Shown here: positions 34,601 through 48,000 of the stretch, one piece after another
Layout: the number at the start of each line of letters is the position of its first letter
How positions within the stretch are numbered: the stretch's first letter is position 1
Assembly (NCBI GenBank): GCA_029961685.1
Contig: JARWKL010000014.1
Span: 191,001-255,000, forward strand
Source of the DNA: Aristolochia californica
Lineage: Eukaryota > Streptophyta > Magnoliopsida > Piperales > Aristolochiaceae
Reading direction: 5' to 3'
Length of the DNA stretch: 64,000 nucleotides
Program-made: the position numbers and the translations under genes
The notes under the pieces: generated by a model
What the model was told of the DNA's origin: nothing
The model's database searches: none
What the model saw: only the letters and a program-made list of their open reading frames with translations

Positions 34601-36033
34601 CTTGGAGGGCAATTCGGATCCGAGTTGGTCACGAGTCCATGGTCGAGTTGTTGGTCCGCATTCTGAGGAGAAGCGCTTTTGAAGGCTTATGAACTAAAGA
34701 ACTTTCTCGTGTCTTGTCTTCACTGCCCAACTTTTTTTATGGCTTTTCCACTTCAATCCATCCCTCTCGCCTCATGGCTTAATGATCAAACTACCCTTCC
34801 CGACTTCCCCTTTTTACGCCCACGCCGCCTTTCTCTGAATCGGAAGCCGCCATTGCCGGCGCCATCATCATCCATGCATTCATCTCATACATTATCATCA
34901 TTCTCATTCTGGTTTTTACTATCTTTTCTGCATTTCGATTTTATGGGCCCGCCACTCCCTTTTTTACAAGGGATTTGATTTTCAGTGGTCACTAATGCTG
35001 GAAAAGCAGAGAATCAGCGAAAAGGAGGGCATTTTTGTTATTTTAAGCGACGACAAGGGTAACGTCAGCATTTTTTGAAAATTTGCGTTTTGTTTCTGAC
35101 TATCCAGGACTATTTTTATTTCTCCTGGTGCTTCTGCTCTCCCTCCTCTTCTTCTTTTTTTCGTTTCCAGCGGATCACATTTCAGGTTCACCAGATAAAA
35201 TAAGTGCTTCCAGAGAGCTCTTCGCTTTCGTTTCGCCATTTATCTCTTTCTTCTTAACAAGTAAATTCATTTCCTGGATTTTCTAGTTTTATTTCAAGTT
35301 CATTCCTCTTTTTTTCTGTGTCATTCCGGCTTTATCCTGCAATTCTTTTCATTTTTATTTTATTTTAGCAGATCTCTACTTATGTATTTTGATGGTCTTG
35401 TGCATTTACCCCAATGCAGCACCTGTTTTTAGGATTTTACTTATAAACCTTGTGAGATTCTAGGAATGCTTGAGTTTGGTTTCATTTCCTTTACTCCGCA
35501 ACTAACCGAGGATCTCAATTTTTGTTGTGTTTCGTGGTCAGTTTGTATTTGCATTTTGCCATTTTATTTTTCTTAATCTTGTTTCGCGGTTTTCTCTTCC
35601 TAAAGACACTTTTAGTCTAGTTCCATTCTTTCGCTGTTCGGATGCAGGAACTCTTGTTAGTCGGTGTAGAGTTAACTGTAATTGCTGTTGTATCCGTTCG
35701 TATGCTATTCATTGCCATTGTTCACTTCTCATGTTTGGCCAAAAGATTGTCCATGAGCCTGGGTGCGTTTTATGAAAAATCCTCGTATCCTTCCTCGTTT
35801 TTGTATTCGCTGTTTGGGACCATTGAATTCATTTTGTCTTTGAGCTATTTATTAAACATTATAAATTGATGGCATTCTGCTTTTAGCAATTATGCATTAG
35901 TCACTTTTATGCTCATACTCATGAATGCTGATGGAGTGGGGATGTGGTTGATGTAGAGGAAGTAGGTGACGGCAAACACGTTGCTGAGAAGGGCAGATGT
36001 CACTTTAAAATTTTGATGACTGCTTGATTAAAA
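34601..36033 (+). promoter_or_regulatory. KCBP promoter and 5' untranslated region
   Basis: Pyrimidine-rich sequence at about 35090-35280 looks like a transcribed plant leader, and the 35.3-36.0 kb stretch looks like a 5' intron ahead of the start codon. A 99-codon frame at 34679-34978 has a Ser/Pro/Leu-rich N-terminus resembling a transit peptide but no identifiable body, so I do not call it as a gene. Exact transcription start and leader splicing cannot be fixed. Confidence 0.4.
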
Positions 36034-39000
36034 ATGACAGTCGATACACCTCCTGTGGGTTCACAGAGTGCCAGGATGAGTCAGGCTTCTTTTAGTCTAA
36101 GCAATGATAATGAAAGTCATTTGCACAATTCTGCTGCCATCTCCAATGGGGATGGATATGACAGTGATGGTTCCTACTTTGCTCCTCCGTAAGTTTCTTC
36201 ATCTACATTCAAAATATACTGAGTGAAAAAATTGATGTACATGCAATTGTATTTTTTTATATCTTTTTAATCTGTTTAAGTTTTCCTGTTTTTGTCTTGG
36301 TCTTTCATTAGGTTAGGATTATTACTATTGCAGATAGTTTGTTATGTCTTATATTGAAGTCCTCTGAGATCAGTATTTATGTTGTGCTCTGTCAGTGCAC
36401 ATTGACCTGTGAGAAAATTTGATTATAAAAATTCAATTTCACTGACCCCCTCTATTTCTCTTTACCTTGATATCCATGCAGGAGCTTCATTGTTCATTAG
36501 AATGAATATAACTTTAATCACTTAATATGCTAGTTGCAATCTTTTAGATTTCACTTTGTGTGGAATTGCTTGTGAAAATCAGTCATTAGCAAATAGATAT
36601 GTTATTTCTGTTTTTAGTATTCCTCAATAATTTTCAAGCATATTTCATCTCTTTCTTGTTTTTATTTTAACCATTAAGTGGTATTTCCTCTGGTGCAACT
36701 CTCACTTTTTGTGCTTATGCATTCAAATGATTCAGTGCGGGGCAATATGTTCCAGGACTGAAACTGATCTTCTTTTAATTTGTTTGCAGTACACCTACAA
36801 CCTTATCAATGTCAATACCACCAGAGCTAGCTGGTGCTATACCCTTGCTTGATAGATTTCAGGTAGGCATGAATGTACCCTTTTTGTCCGATTATTATTA
36901 TTATTTATTTTATTTCTCTTGTTTTTTGCATTTCTTTTTTTTTTCTTCTTCAGGTGGAGGGATTTTTGAGAGCCATGCACAAACAAATCCAATCTGCTGG
37001 AAAACGTGGGTTTTTTTCTAAAAGATCTGTGGGCCCTCAAATTCGAGAGAAGTTCACTGTGGAGGATATGTTGTGTTTTCAAAAGGTGCTTGCTTCATTT
37101 TATTATAATATAGTTGCTAAGATGGAGAAAACCACAATAATTTACTAAGCTATATATCTAATGATCAGTGCTGAAGCTATAAAGATGTAGTAAACAAATC
37201 TAGTTCTTCTTTTCCAAGTATCTATGTTCTTTTTATGTATTTACTTAATTTTTTGATAGGATCCACTTCCAACTTCATTGCTCAAAATGAATAGTGATCT
37301 GGTGACCCGTGCAATAAAATTGTTCCATGTTATTCTGAAGTATATGGGGGTTGATTCGCAAGATAGAGTAAATGTAACCTTAGAAGAAAGAATAGACCTC
37401 ATCGGCAAAATCTACAAGCAAACTCTAAAGCGCTCTGAACTTCGTGATGAACTCTTCGTTCAAATCTCAAAACAAACACGTAATAACCCTGACAGGTATA
37501 AGTTCCCTTTACAAAGCCTTTACAAAAAAAGAGTTGTCAAAGAATAGTTACTATTAATGGATGTTAATTTTGTTATTATTATTTTTTTCTCAGACAGTCC
37601 TTAATTAGAGCTTGGGAGCTCATGTACTTGTGTGCATCTTCTATGCCTCCAAGTAAGGACATTGGCGGATATTTGTCGGAGTATGTCCACTATGTAGCTC
37701 ATGGGGTGAGTACTGATCCTGAGGTCCAAGTTTTATCCATCAACACGTGGAATGCTTTGAAATGCTCTGTGAAGGCAGGACCCAGGCAAACAGTTCCTGG
37801 GCGTGAAGAGATTGAAGCTCTTCTGACTGGTCGAAGACTTACGACCATAGTCTTCTTCTTGGATGAAACTTTTGAAGAAATCACATATGACATGGCGACC
37901 ACTGTTGCGCACGCTGTTGAGGTATCTTCAACAATTTGTTTTTGTGTCATTTGTTCTTGTTTTCTCAATGGTTGAAATTGGTTGATGGGGACTTCTCAAG
38001 ACAAAAACAAAAAGAACTTGATTATTAGGATCCCCATTTTCATGTGTTCTTTTCTCTTATTCTTGCTGAAGTTATATCGTGTATTTTCTCTTATACCGTA
38101 TGGATATGTTTTTTGGCAGGAACTGGCAGGAATCATTAAGTTATCAGCGTACTCCAGTTTCAGTTTGTTTGAATGTCGCAAAGTTGTTACTGGTTCGAAA
38201 TCACCAGATCCAGGCAATGGTGCTAGCTCTTACCACCTTTAGTTCTTTTTTGGGAAGATCTTTTCTAACTCCAGTTGCACTAACAAACTAAAATGTGTTG
38301 CTTGCATACTTGTAAGTATTTGATTAGGTGGATGCAAAAGAAGCGCCCAATAGGAAAGAAGAATGATTAGAAATACAAGAAAAAGAAAATGACATCTATT
38401 AAGAGACACGTCATCAAAGTAACAGATTTTACTTGTAGCACGAGTGGAGTTTGCATTTTCCTTTTGGTGAAGGAAAATCTCCACATTGAATTATTTGATT
38501 TTGTACTTTTTGCATGATAGGCATTTCAACTTGTCATTGATCCAATTTGTGTCTTTTTTTCATTCAGAGGAATATATTGCATTAGATGACAATAAGTATA
38601 TTGGGGATGTGTTGGCCGAATTCAAAGCTGCTAAAGACCGTAGCAAAGGAGAGGTTCTGCATTATAAGCTGTCATTTAAGAAACGATTATTTCGGGAATC
38701 AGATGAAGCTGTAGTTGAACCAATGTTTGTACAATTATCATATGTACAGGTATGTAAATCTTTGTATTTCTTTCCATGGTTAGTGGTTATATTTGAATTT
38801 TTCCCATAGTAGTGGTAATGTGGTCCAAGTTTCACAAACTGTTGTGTTACATGTTGTAGTTGCAACATGATTATATATTGGGGAACTATCCTGTTGGAAG
38901 GGATGATGCTGCACAACTGTCTGCCTTGCAAATTTTGGTTGAGATCGGGTTTGTTGGTAGTCCCGAATCGTGTAGGTTAGTGGCATTCTTCTTCTTAAAT

Positions 39001-42000
39001 TTTATCTTTCATCAATTTTTTTTGGTCTTATATATAGGGTCGGATTTTTTGTTTGTTTTAAAATTGGAATTGTTACCCACAGTGAGTGGACATCACTTCT
39101 TGAAGGATTTTTACCAAGGCAAATTGCAATTACACGGGCAAGGCGGGAATGGGAAATAGATATTCTCTCTAGATACCGTATTATGGTATGGCTGAAGCAA
39201 GTAATCTCTTACAAAATAGATTGTGGAAGTTTTTTTTTTTACTTTGCTACCTCTAGCTTTTGTAATAGCATGTATTCCTTTTTTTCATGCTTTTTCTTTT
39301 TGCTAGCTTTAATGATTTTTTCTTCAACTGCTTTTTGTCCTGTATACTGTCTGAGTAATGCTTTTTTTCCATTAGCTTCTTTAATACGTTGTCTTACAGA
39401 AAAAAAGGTTTCTGGTGCAGCCTAATGTGAACTTCTCTTTCTTTTTTGAAAAAATTGATTCTTCATATAATATGGTTGAGTATTTTGCTAACAGTGGACT
39501 CTTTAAGTGTCTTTTGACTGATTAAAGCTGATATCCCATCTTGAGGCTAGTTCAAAAAAGTTTTACAAAATATATCTGAATTATTCTTGGTCCATTGATT
39601 CGAGGTAGTTACTAGGGTTTGGCACTTGATTGTTTTGATTTGGACCATGGTTTTCCAATCCAGCAGGTCAACCTGGCCGAGTCGCGGGTTTGGCTTGCCC
39701 CTTATGTTCTGGCCAAGTCCCCTCCATCTGTCCTGAGTCCAACTCTGGTCTCGGGATGAGTTGACCCAACTGGCAGAGCTGACCCGGATTCCGAAGAACA
39801 TGGGTCAGGTCTCGATTCCTGGTCGGAAAACCCTGATTAGAACAGGCAAGGATGTGTGGACTGGGTTTGAGTGGGTAAATATATGGGTTTTGGTTGCAAA
39901 ATGCATACAAGAGTGTTGGGGAAGCTCAACATAAACCTAGAAAATTCAGGTTAAGGCTTCTGGTTTACTTTAAATGGTGAGGCTTAGGTGGATTGGATGC
40001 GGTTTACTTTTGTAAAAACGGAAACTTATAGTATCCAAACCTGGCATTTTCAGGTCAGGGCAAAGATTATTATTGCTAGACTTATTATCTATAGATAGTC
40101 TTGCTATAAATGTATGGTTCAGCGTAGGGCTTATTATAATAAATAGAATATTGTTTATGAATTATGAAAACAATTGGGAAGTTCAGTTGACAACTTAGAA
40201 TGCTGAAGCACTTTTTTTGTTTCCTTTATTGCTTTTTTGTCATACACCAACTTTGATGCTACTAATTTTTTTATATGAGATGTGAAATTTGGTCTTCTAC
40301 AGGAACACCTATCAAAAGATGATGCGAGACAACAGTTTCTTCGAGTGTTGAGATCTCTTCCTTATGGAAGCTCTGTCTTCTTTAGTATTAGGAAGATAGA
40401 TGACCCCATTGGCCTGCTTCCTGGTAGAATTATTTTGGGCATCAATAGACGTGGGGTATGTCTGTGATTTTGTTTCAAAGAATCAGTTTGTTTTTCTTTT
40501 AGTATTATGAACTATTGGTTTGATTGTTGAAATCTGTTTCAGGTTCATTTCTTTCGTCCAGTTCCAAAGGAATACTTGCATTCGGCTGAATTGAGAGACA
40601 TTATGCAATTTGGCAGCAGTAACACTGCTGTATTTTTTAAGATGAGAGTTGCAGGCGTTCTTCACATATTCCAGTTTGAAACTAAACAGGTAGTGTATTT
40701 TCCCTCGTCTGTTTTGTTTTTCATATTTTTGTTTTGATATTTTCTCGTTCTATTATTAAAAAAAATCTCCAATCCTAATTTCTTTATTAAATTCTTATTC
40801 ATATTATGTTTTTCATGTCATATTTTTCAGGGGGAAGAAATATGTGTTGCTCTCCAAACACATATAAATGACGTGATGTTGCGTAGATACTCAAAAGCAC
40901 GTTCTATTGCCAGTGGTTCTGTCCAAGGAGATTTGTCTCAGTCTACTAAGTCTCCTCCCAATTCAGAAGTGTATGAAAAACGCATGAAGGAGTTATCTGA
41001 TGCTGTTGAGGAATCTCAAAGAAATGCAGATAGGGTAAGTACCTAAATTTTCTTTCTCCATTGTAATCAAATGAACCAATATTGCAATCTTATCTTACAT
41101 AATTTGGTTGTTTGTGTTTTATATAGTTATTGGATGAACTACGTGCAAAGCAAAATCAAGAAATTGAAATGCACGAGGAATTGGAAGTTCTAAAGCATTC
41201 TTTGCAATTTGAGAAGCAAAACTTAGAAGAAATCATTTGTCATCGTGACAAGTTGCAAATGTTATGTGATGACAAAGATAAGGTTTTGCAGGTGCAATTC
41301 AATCAGATGGTTATCTACATATTTGCAATTTGATTCTCTCTTTTGGATAAATTTGCCTTTCTTTAGTCTATAACATCTTCTTTACATAAAGGCTGCACTG
41401 TTGGACAAGAGTACCATGGAAGCAAAGTTAGTAAAGCTGAGCAATCAAGCTGATTCATCCCGAGAAAATAGTAGCAGAAAGGAAATTGGAAGATCAAAGA
41501 ACGATTCATCTGATTCTTTGGTAAATGTGACTTCTGTCTGTAAATAAGTAATCTGATTCTTTTCAAATGTGATTTCTCTCTCAACATCAAGAATTTTCAT
41601 CCGTAGAGTTCTGCGCATATAACTTACTTTGATGCACATCCCTATTGGGCTTTTATGGCTGACCTATTCCTTCAAATGTAGGCAGTTGCCAAATTCCAAG
41701 AAGAGTTGAAGGCTCGCTCTGAGGAGCTGCATGCAAGTGAAGAAACTGCTAAGAGACTAGCAAATGAACTATTGTTACTAAACCAAAAAATGATTAGACT
41801 TGAAAAGAAGAAAACTGAAGAGGTATTACTTGATTGCAAGATATTTACTGGTCTTATTGTATAATTGGTTTTTTGTTTTCCATTTCTTTGGCATTGGTTG
41901 CTAGCTGTTTGAAAAGATATCTCAGTATCTCAATTGAATTTTCCAAAATTTTATATTGGGTGATAAATACAGTTGGAAGCACTTGAAAGGAAATTTGAAC

Positions 42001-45000
42001 AAGAACGTAAAGCACTTCGTCTGCAAATCTCTGAACTAGAAAAGCAGCTGGGAAAGATGACAGAAGAATTGGCTGCTGCTGAGTCTAGTCTTGCAATTCG
42101 AAATACGAAATTTGATACATTGCAAAACAGTTTAAAAGAGTTGGAGGAACTCCGGGAGATGAAAGAGGTAATTTGTCATGCTTCTGCTTTTATATCTTAA
42201 CATAATCACATAAATTAATTGTTGAAACCTTTGGTCTTTTCAGAGAGAAGGCAAGTGGAACAATTTTCAAACTTATTTAAGCTAACATCTCCTTGTTCAC
42301 AATCAGGACATTGATAGAAAGAATGAACAAACTGCGGCAATTTTGAGGAAGCAAGGTGCACAATTGGTTGAGTTAGAAGGTCTCTACAAAGAGGAACAAG
42401 TTCTCAGGAAGCGATATTTCAATACCATAGAAGGTTTGCACATGTACATCCAGTTTTTTGGTTTTCTGTTTTCCCTTTCTTTTGAAAGATTATTTTCAGT
42501 TGGTGGAATCAATACAGTTTTGTTATTAGTATTGTCTGGATATTTCGTTAGTTTTTCCTTTGCTTGTTCCTACTATCGTGTTTTCTTTTAATGCTTGAGT
42601 TGATTTGCAGATATGAAGGGCAAGATAAGAGTATACTGTCGGTTGCGCCCCCTGAATGAGAAAGAAATGGCTGAAAAAGAGAGAAATGTGTTGGCTACTG
42701 TTGATGAGTTCACAGTAGAACATAATTGGAAGGATGATTTAAAACAACACCTTTATGACCGTGTTTTTGATGGTTCCGCTTCACAGGATGATGTCTTTGA
42801 GGATACAAAGGTAGTCTTTTTCCCTTTGGTTGTGCTGAGGAATGACTGGGCTCTGATACCTGATTTGATATTCTATTGCAGTACTTGGTGCAATCAGCAG
42901 TTGATGGATATAATGTTTGCATATTTGCTTATGGGCAAACTGGATCTGGGAAAACATTCACAATTTATGGGACTGAAGGTATCCCTGGCCTCACTCCCAG
43001 GGCAACTGCTCAACTTTTCAAAATCTTGAAGTGTGACAGCAATAAGTTCTCATTCTCTTTGAAGGTAATGTATCCCTTAGATATTTACTTACACTGTTAT
43101 TTTTTTATTTTTTATTTTTGTTGTACTTGTAAATGGAGTTTGTCTTTTGATGTTAATATGAATACCTCTGCGTGACTCACAACCAAAATATCCACTAATA
43201 TCTGGTGATATCTTTCTTTGTTTCTTTCACTTATGTGCTTATTTTTCTTTTTCAATTGAAACATGTCATGGGTGTGATGATGCAGGTACACATGGTGGAA
43301 TTATATCAAGACACACTAGTGGATCTCTTGTTACCAAAGAATGCTAGGCGTTTGAAATTGGAAATAAAGAAAGACTCAAAGGTAATTCCTTTGCCGTTTC
43401 TCTAAGCTCTATAGATGATCATGTAATAGTGTTTAGTGTCAATATCTTAAGCTTATAAGCATTACATTGGATTTTTCTAATTTTTTTTTTTTTCATTTTT
43501 ACTTGTTTGGGATGCATTACTCATGTTGGTGACTTTCTCTTCAGGGCATGGTATCGATAGAGAATGTAACAGTTGTACCAATTTCAACATATGAGGATTT
43601 GAAAACAATTATCATGAAAGGGGCAGAAAGAAGACACATATCTGGGACTCAAATGAATGAAGAGAGCTCAAGATCTCACCTGATCCTCTCTATTGTTATT
43701 GAGAGCACTAATCTTCAAACACAATCCGTTACGAGGGGCAAGGTTGGTATATCATACTTCACCATCTAGCTTTGTATTCCCATAAATTCTAGTCCTACCA
43801 TCCCATCTGTTTGTTTGGGTCAATAACAGACACCTACATGTACATAAAAGTTGTGAAAAATAGCCAAGAAAAGGGGCAAAACTTAAATTAATTATATACC
43901 GAATATATTGGTAACGGTAATAAGAAGTAAAATAAAATTTCATCAAAAAATAAGAAGTAAAATAAACATATTAACCCAGTTGAGTTGAGAAAGTCTTCCT
44001 CTAATACATTTAGATCAATTATTTTAGTCTTATTGAATTTTTGGAAAGAGAAATACTTCACTAACATGTTGTTATTTGAGTACAATGAATCTCTAATTAT
44101 AATAGAGGAAATAAGTAGAATCCAATTACAATTAAACTAACTTTGTCCCAGTTACACCCAAAGTTAAACACTACAATATAAGTCCTAGAACAATTGAACA
44201 ACTGAACATTAATAGAAGACTAACCTAACTAAAACACTTTTAACTAAGATTCTTTTGTGAGACTTTTGTAAGACTCCACTATATTAATTTGGGCTCACTG
44301 AGACTTCTTACTGTGAGAGTCATGTAAGACTCTTCTATACCTGCTCTTCAACATGTTTAAATGTTATCCTTCCAATTGAAGTTGTATAGTAACTAGTGGG
44401 TTTTGTTGCATAGGAAAATTACCTTTTGCTCATGAGTTTGGAGCATGTGGTATTAAAAATATAAACTCATTTTTGTTATGAATCTAGTTGTTATTTTGTT
44501 CTTTGTTATATAAAAAGATTCATAAAAAAAACATATCTTTGATGTGAGAATCATATAAAAAACCTTATCTTGGTTAACTGAGTTATAATCTTTTGAGGGT
44601 TGCATTCAATTAGTATTTAGTAAGTTATATAATCAATAATTTCCTTTTTTGACATCGGGAGTGAAAGAGGGAAGAATTGAAAGAGGAGATGGGTGACCAC
44701 TCCCTTCCCTTCCATAAATGGCAGGGGAAAGAGTCTGCTTGGGCAGAAGAGGGGGAGGTGGGGTGTTGGCCCTTTTCTCTCTCTCATTTTTTTTTGTTTC
44801 AGAATATATTCAAGTAAAGGATCTGTATCCTTAACATTCAATTCGTCTTCCATTACCAATCTTTCTTTACTAAGAGTAAAGGTTATGGCTGAATGGTCCC
44901 CACCTTGTGAGGGAGCTATCAAACTTAAATTTTGATGGTTCCTTGATAATCTTGGGCCTTTTGGCTTTGGTGGTGTGTGTCGTGACTCTCTTGATGTTGT

Positions 45001-48000
45001 CCTCGCCACTTCTACTCGGCACAATGGACTCCACTAAGGGGTGGCTTCAAACCGAGCCGGTTCGCAAGCGGCTTGAGCTCGGTTCGGTTCGATTCGGTAT
45101 ACCTGGATCTCGAACTCAAACCGAGTTCGAGATCCAGATAAAGCTCGTTTGTGTTAACGAGCCGAGTTCGATCGAGTCATGATTCGGTTCGAAAGCTCGC
45201 GAGCCGGCTCGTTAACGGGCTCGAGAGTCGGGGACTCGGGAGCACGAGAGCGAAGGGGGGGGGGGGGGGGGGGGAATTCTTCCTCCCTTCATCACCGCCG
45301 AGCCCCTTTGTCCGTTGTTGTCGCCGTCGATAGCTGTTCGCCGGCCGCCTTCGCCACCTGGTTCCATTTTTTTTCCTTCGATTTCTTCTTCCCTTCGTAT
45401 GCCTTCTCCTCTGTTTCCGTCGCCACCATCATCCTCGACGACAGGTCCTGCGCCACTAGACTCCTTCCCTTGACGGAGAAAACCAAACCCCCCCCCTAGA
45501 TTTTGCACGTGCGAGATCATAAGCAAGTGAAAAAAAAAACTCTTTCTTAAACACCGGATGTGCCTTCCTCGTGGCTCTTGAAGAAATTGAAAAAACATAT
45601 TAGTAGAAATACGTTTCTAGGGACTATTAGTGCATCTTGTTTTTTGGAAAAAAATTTCTAATTGAAAATTCTTATTAAAAAATTATATAATATTCTAAGT
45701 AAGATTTTCCTACCAAGATGGGCTAGAAAACCGTATGGAAATATTTTGAATAAGTATTTGATAGTTGATGTTGTAATACTTTTAGTATGAGGCAATTTTC
45801 ATAGCAATTTTGTGTTTGACATTTTATTTGATTAAAAATTTATCAATAAGTATTGTAATATATTAGATTGATTATTAATTTTTATTTATTTTCCTAGAAG
45901 AGGCAATAAGAGGTCTATTTAACTTTCCTAAGAAAATTTTAAAATATTTCTTGTAATTTTCTAGTAAGTCACTAATAGTAATAGGGTTTTATTTAAAGGA
46001 TTTTTTGGAAATATGTAACATAGGAAAACAATTTTCGTTTTTCCTAGAATATAAATTTTCAACTAGGGGCACTAAGGAGGTTATAGTAAATTTATGGCCA
46101 GATTCAAAAATTACAAAATAAGCTAAACAACATTTGGGGTAAAAATATATTAATATTGGTGCGTTCTAATCCATTATCGAGATTCAATCCTAAACCTCCC
46201 TATCATTCTTTTTTTAAAATGTATGTATAATTTTATATATAATTTATTTGACATATATTTTATCTAGAGTATCAAATGTAGGTTAAGCTTGAACTCGGCT
46301 AGAGCTCGAGCTCGAACTCGGTTAAAATTATTAGGCTCGGGCTCGATTACAATTTTAGGTTTGAGGTTAGGGTCGGCTCGAGCTCAAGTTCGAAATATTT
46401 AAATCAAGTTCGGCTCGAACATAGGAAGGTTCGGACTCAGCTGGATTTGATACCACCCTTATGCCCAATTTTAATTAGAGGTCATGCCCAATTTTATGTA
46501 GAGGACATGCCTGATTTTATGTAAAATGTATGCCCAATATTATGTAAAATGAATGCATAATTTTTTACAATTTATTTGACATGTATTTTTTGAAAAGTTT
46601 TCAATGTATGTTGGAGCTCGAACTCGAGACATGTATTTTTTGAAAAGTTTTAAATGAATGTTGAAGCTCGAACTCGGCTCGAATTTGCTTAAAAATATTG
46701 GGCTCAAGCTCAATAACAATTTTAGGCTCGAGCCTAGGCTTAGATCGAGCTCGAGTTCGAAATATTTAAATCAAACTCGGCTCGAACATAGGCAGGTTCG
46801 GGCTCGGCTCGGCTCGATGCCACCCCTAACTCCACTACTGCTGAACTTCAAGTTGTTTGTCATCGATTGTAGATTTTCAGAGATCAATCTGATTGATTTG
46901 ATGGGCCTTTTTATGTGGAAGGAGACTCTTCAATTGTCATTTGTTGGTGCTCTGCTAAGAAAGATTCCTTTGGGCAACTATGGAATTGTTTTCTTTAAAT
47001 TCAATATCTTTTGTTTTCTTGTTTGTTCTTGGTCTCTTGTTTCTCGATCAGCTAATTGTTTAGCTGACTCCTTAGCCAAAGAGGGGGTCCCCTCCAATCC
47101 CTCATTGCAAGGGGACCTTCCTTGTTTTTTGAATTAATAAAGCGTCATTTCTCAAAAAATATTTTCATTTTTATTTTTCTTATGTATACAAAGAGTGAGG
47201 GTATAATTATCCACTAGATTCTAATAGCTGCAGTTTTTGGAGCCATGAAATTTATGTTACTGAAAACATATTATTCTATATTTAAAAGCTATCCAGAATA
47301 ATTCAAATAAAAAATATACAAGTTTCGCCTCTTGCATGCATTTTAAACAGAACTGGTTTGCCTGATTCACCTTTTTGAGGGTAGTTTGGATGGTTCACCG
47401 GCTATTATTGTATTGAGGGCATCAAGGTCTCTTATTTACCACCTATACATATAAAAAAATATAGCAAACCCTGAGGGACATACATATATTTCCTAATATG
47501 ACAAATCCTGAGGCATATAATATGTTTTGTGTGGTGTGGTTAACTCCAATTTCTCCTTTGCAGCTTAGTTTTGTTGATCTTGCTGGTTCCGAGAGAGTTA
47601 AAAAATCAGGATCTTCTGGTCACCAACTGAAAGAAGCTCAGAGTATTAACAAGTCCCTTTCAGCCCTTGGTGATGTCATTGGTGCTCTGTCATCCGATAG
47701 CCAACACATACCATATAGAAACCACAAATTGACGATGCTGATGAGTGATTCACTTGGTGGCAATGCTAAAACTCTCATGTTTGTGAATGTCTCTCCAGCT
47801 GAATCAAACTTGGATGAGACTCACAATTCTCTAACGTATGTGCTCTTTCGATTTCTTCTTGTGGAGAACTTTGAGTTGATTTAATTATGTGCATGTATTT
47901 ATCATTCGATTTTCCCCATAATTGATTTTTGTGTTGCTTGTGAGTTTTAATTTTTGCGAGTTTTCTTTGGCGTCACTTGATATTCTTACTTGCCTAAGCT

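Larger units (their letters stand above)
45028..46836. mobile_element. hAT-type DNA transposon with 8-bp target duplication
   Basis: The eight bases ACTCCACT lie at 45028-45035 and again at 46829-46836. Between them the element begins AAGGGGTGGC and its far end, reversed, reads TAGGGGTGGC, continuing as similar inverted ends (CCGAGCC). An eight-base duplication and a TAGGGGTGGC end fit the hAT superfamily. Subterminal regions are packed with GCTCGA/TCGAGC words, expected for transposase binding sites. The interior has no transposase frame: it carries a GC-rich stretch with a G run of about 16 (45240-45500), one copy of the AT-rich repeat and a duplicated right end. It is non-autonomous. Confidence 0.85.
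44880..47160 (+). mobile_element. LINE 3' end (RNase H), split by a hAT element
   Basis: In KCBP intron 21, 44886-45035 encodes the start of a plant LINE-type RNase H domain ([12 protein letters not shown], then in a shifted frame [10 protein letters not shown]). The matching end resumes at 46837 (TAELQVV near 46842, then [13 protein letters not shown] at about 47048-47086) and finishes with a stop, a short 3' sequence and ctcaaaaaat near 47150. The 1.8-kb interval between the halves is the hAT-type element. Frames are broken, so the LINE is dead. Upstream ORF2 domains were not seen; the copy is 5'-truncated as usual for LINEs. Confidence 0.75.

Noticed and set aside
34679..34978. A 99-codon frame with a transit-peptide-like N-terminus upstream of KCBP.
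   Set aside because: No identifiable mature domain, no following exon and a hydrophobic low-complexity tail; kept as a note within the promoter entry.
45151..45598. Several frames around the G run in KCBP intron 21.
   Set aside because: Poly-Gly and Arg/Pro/Ser translations of a GC-rich transposon interior, inconsistent between strands.
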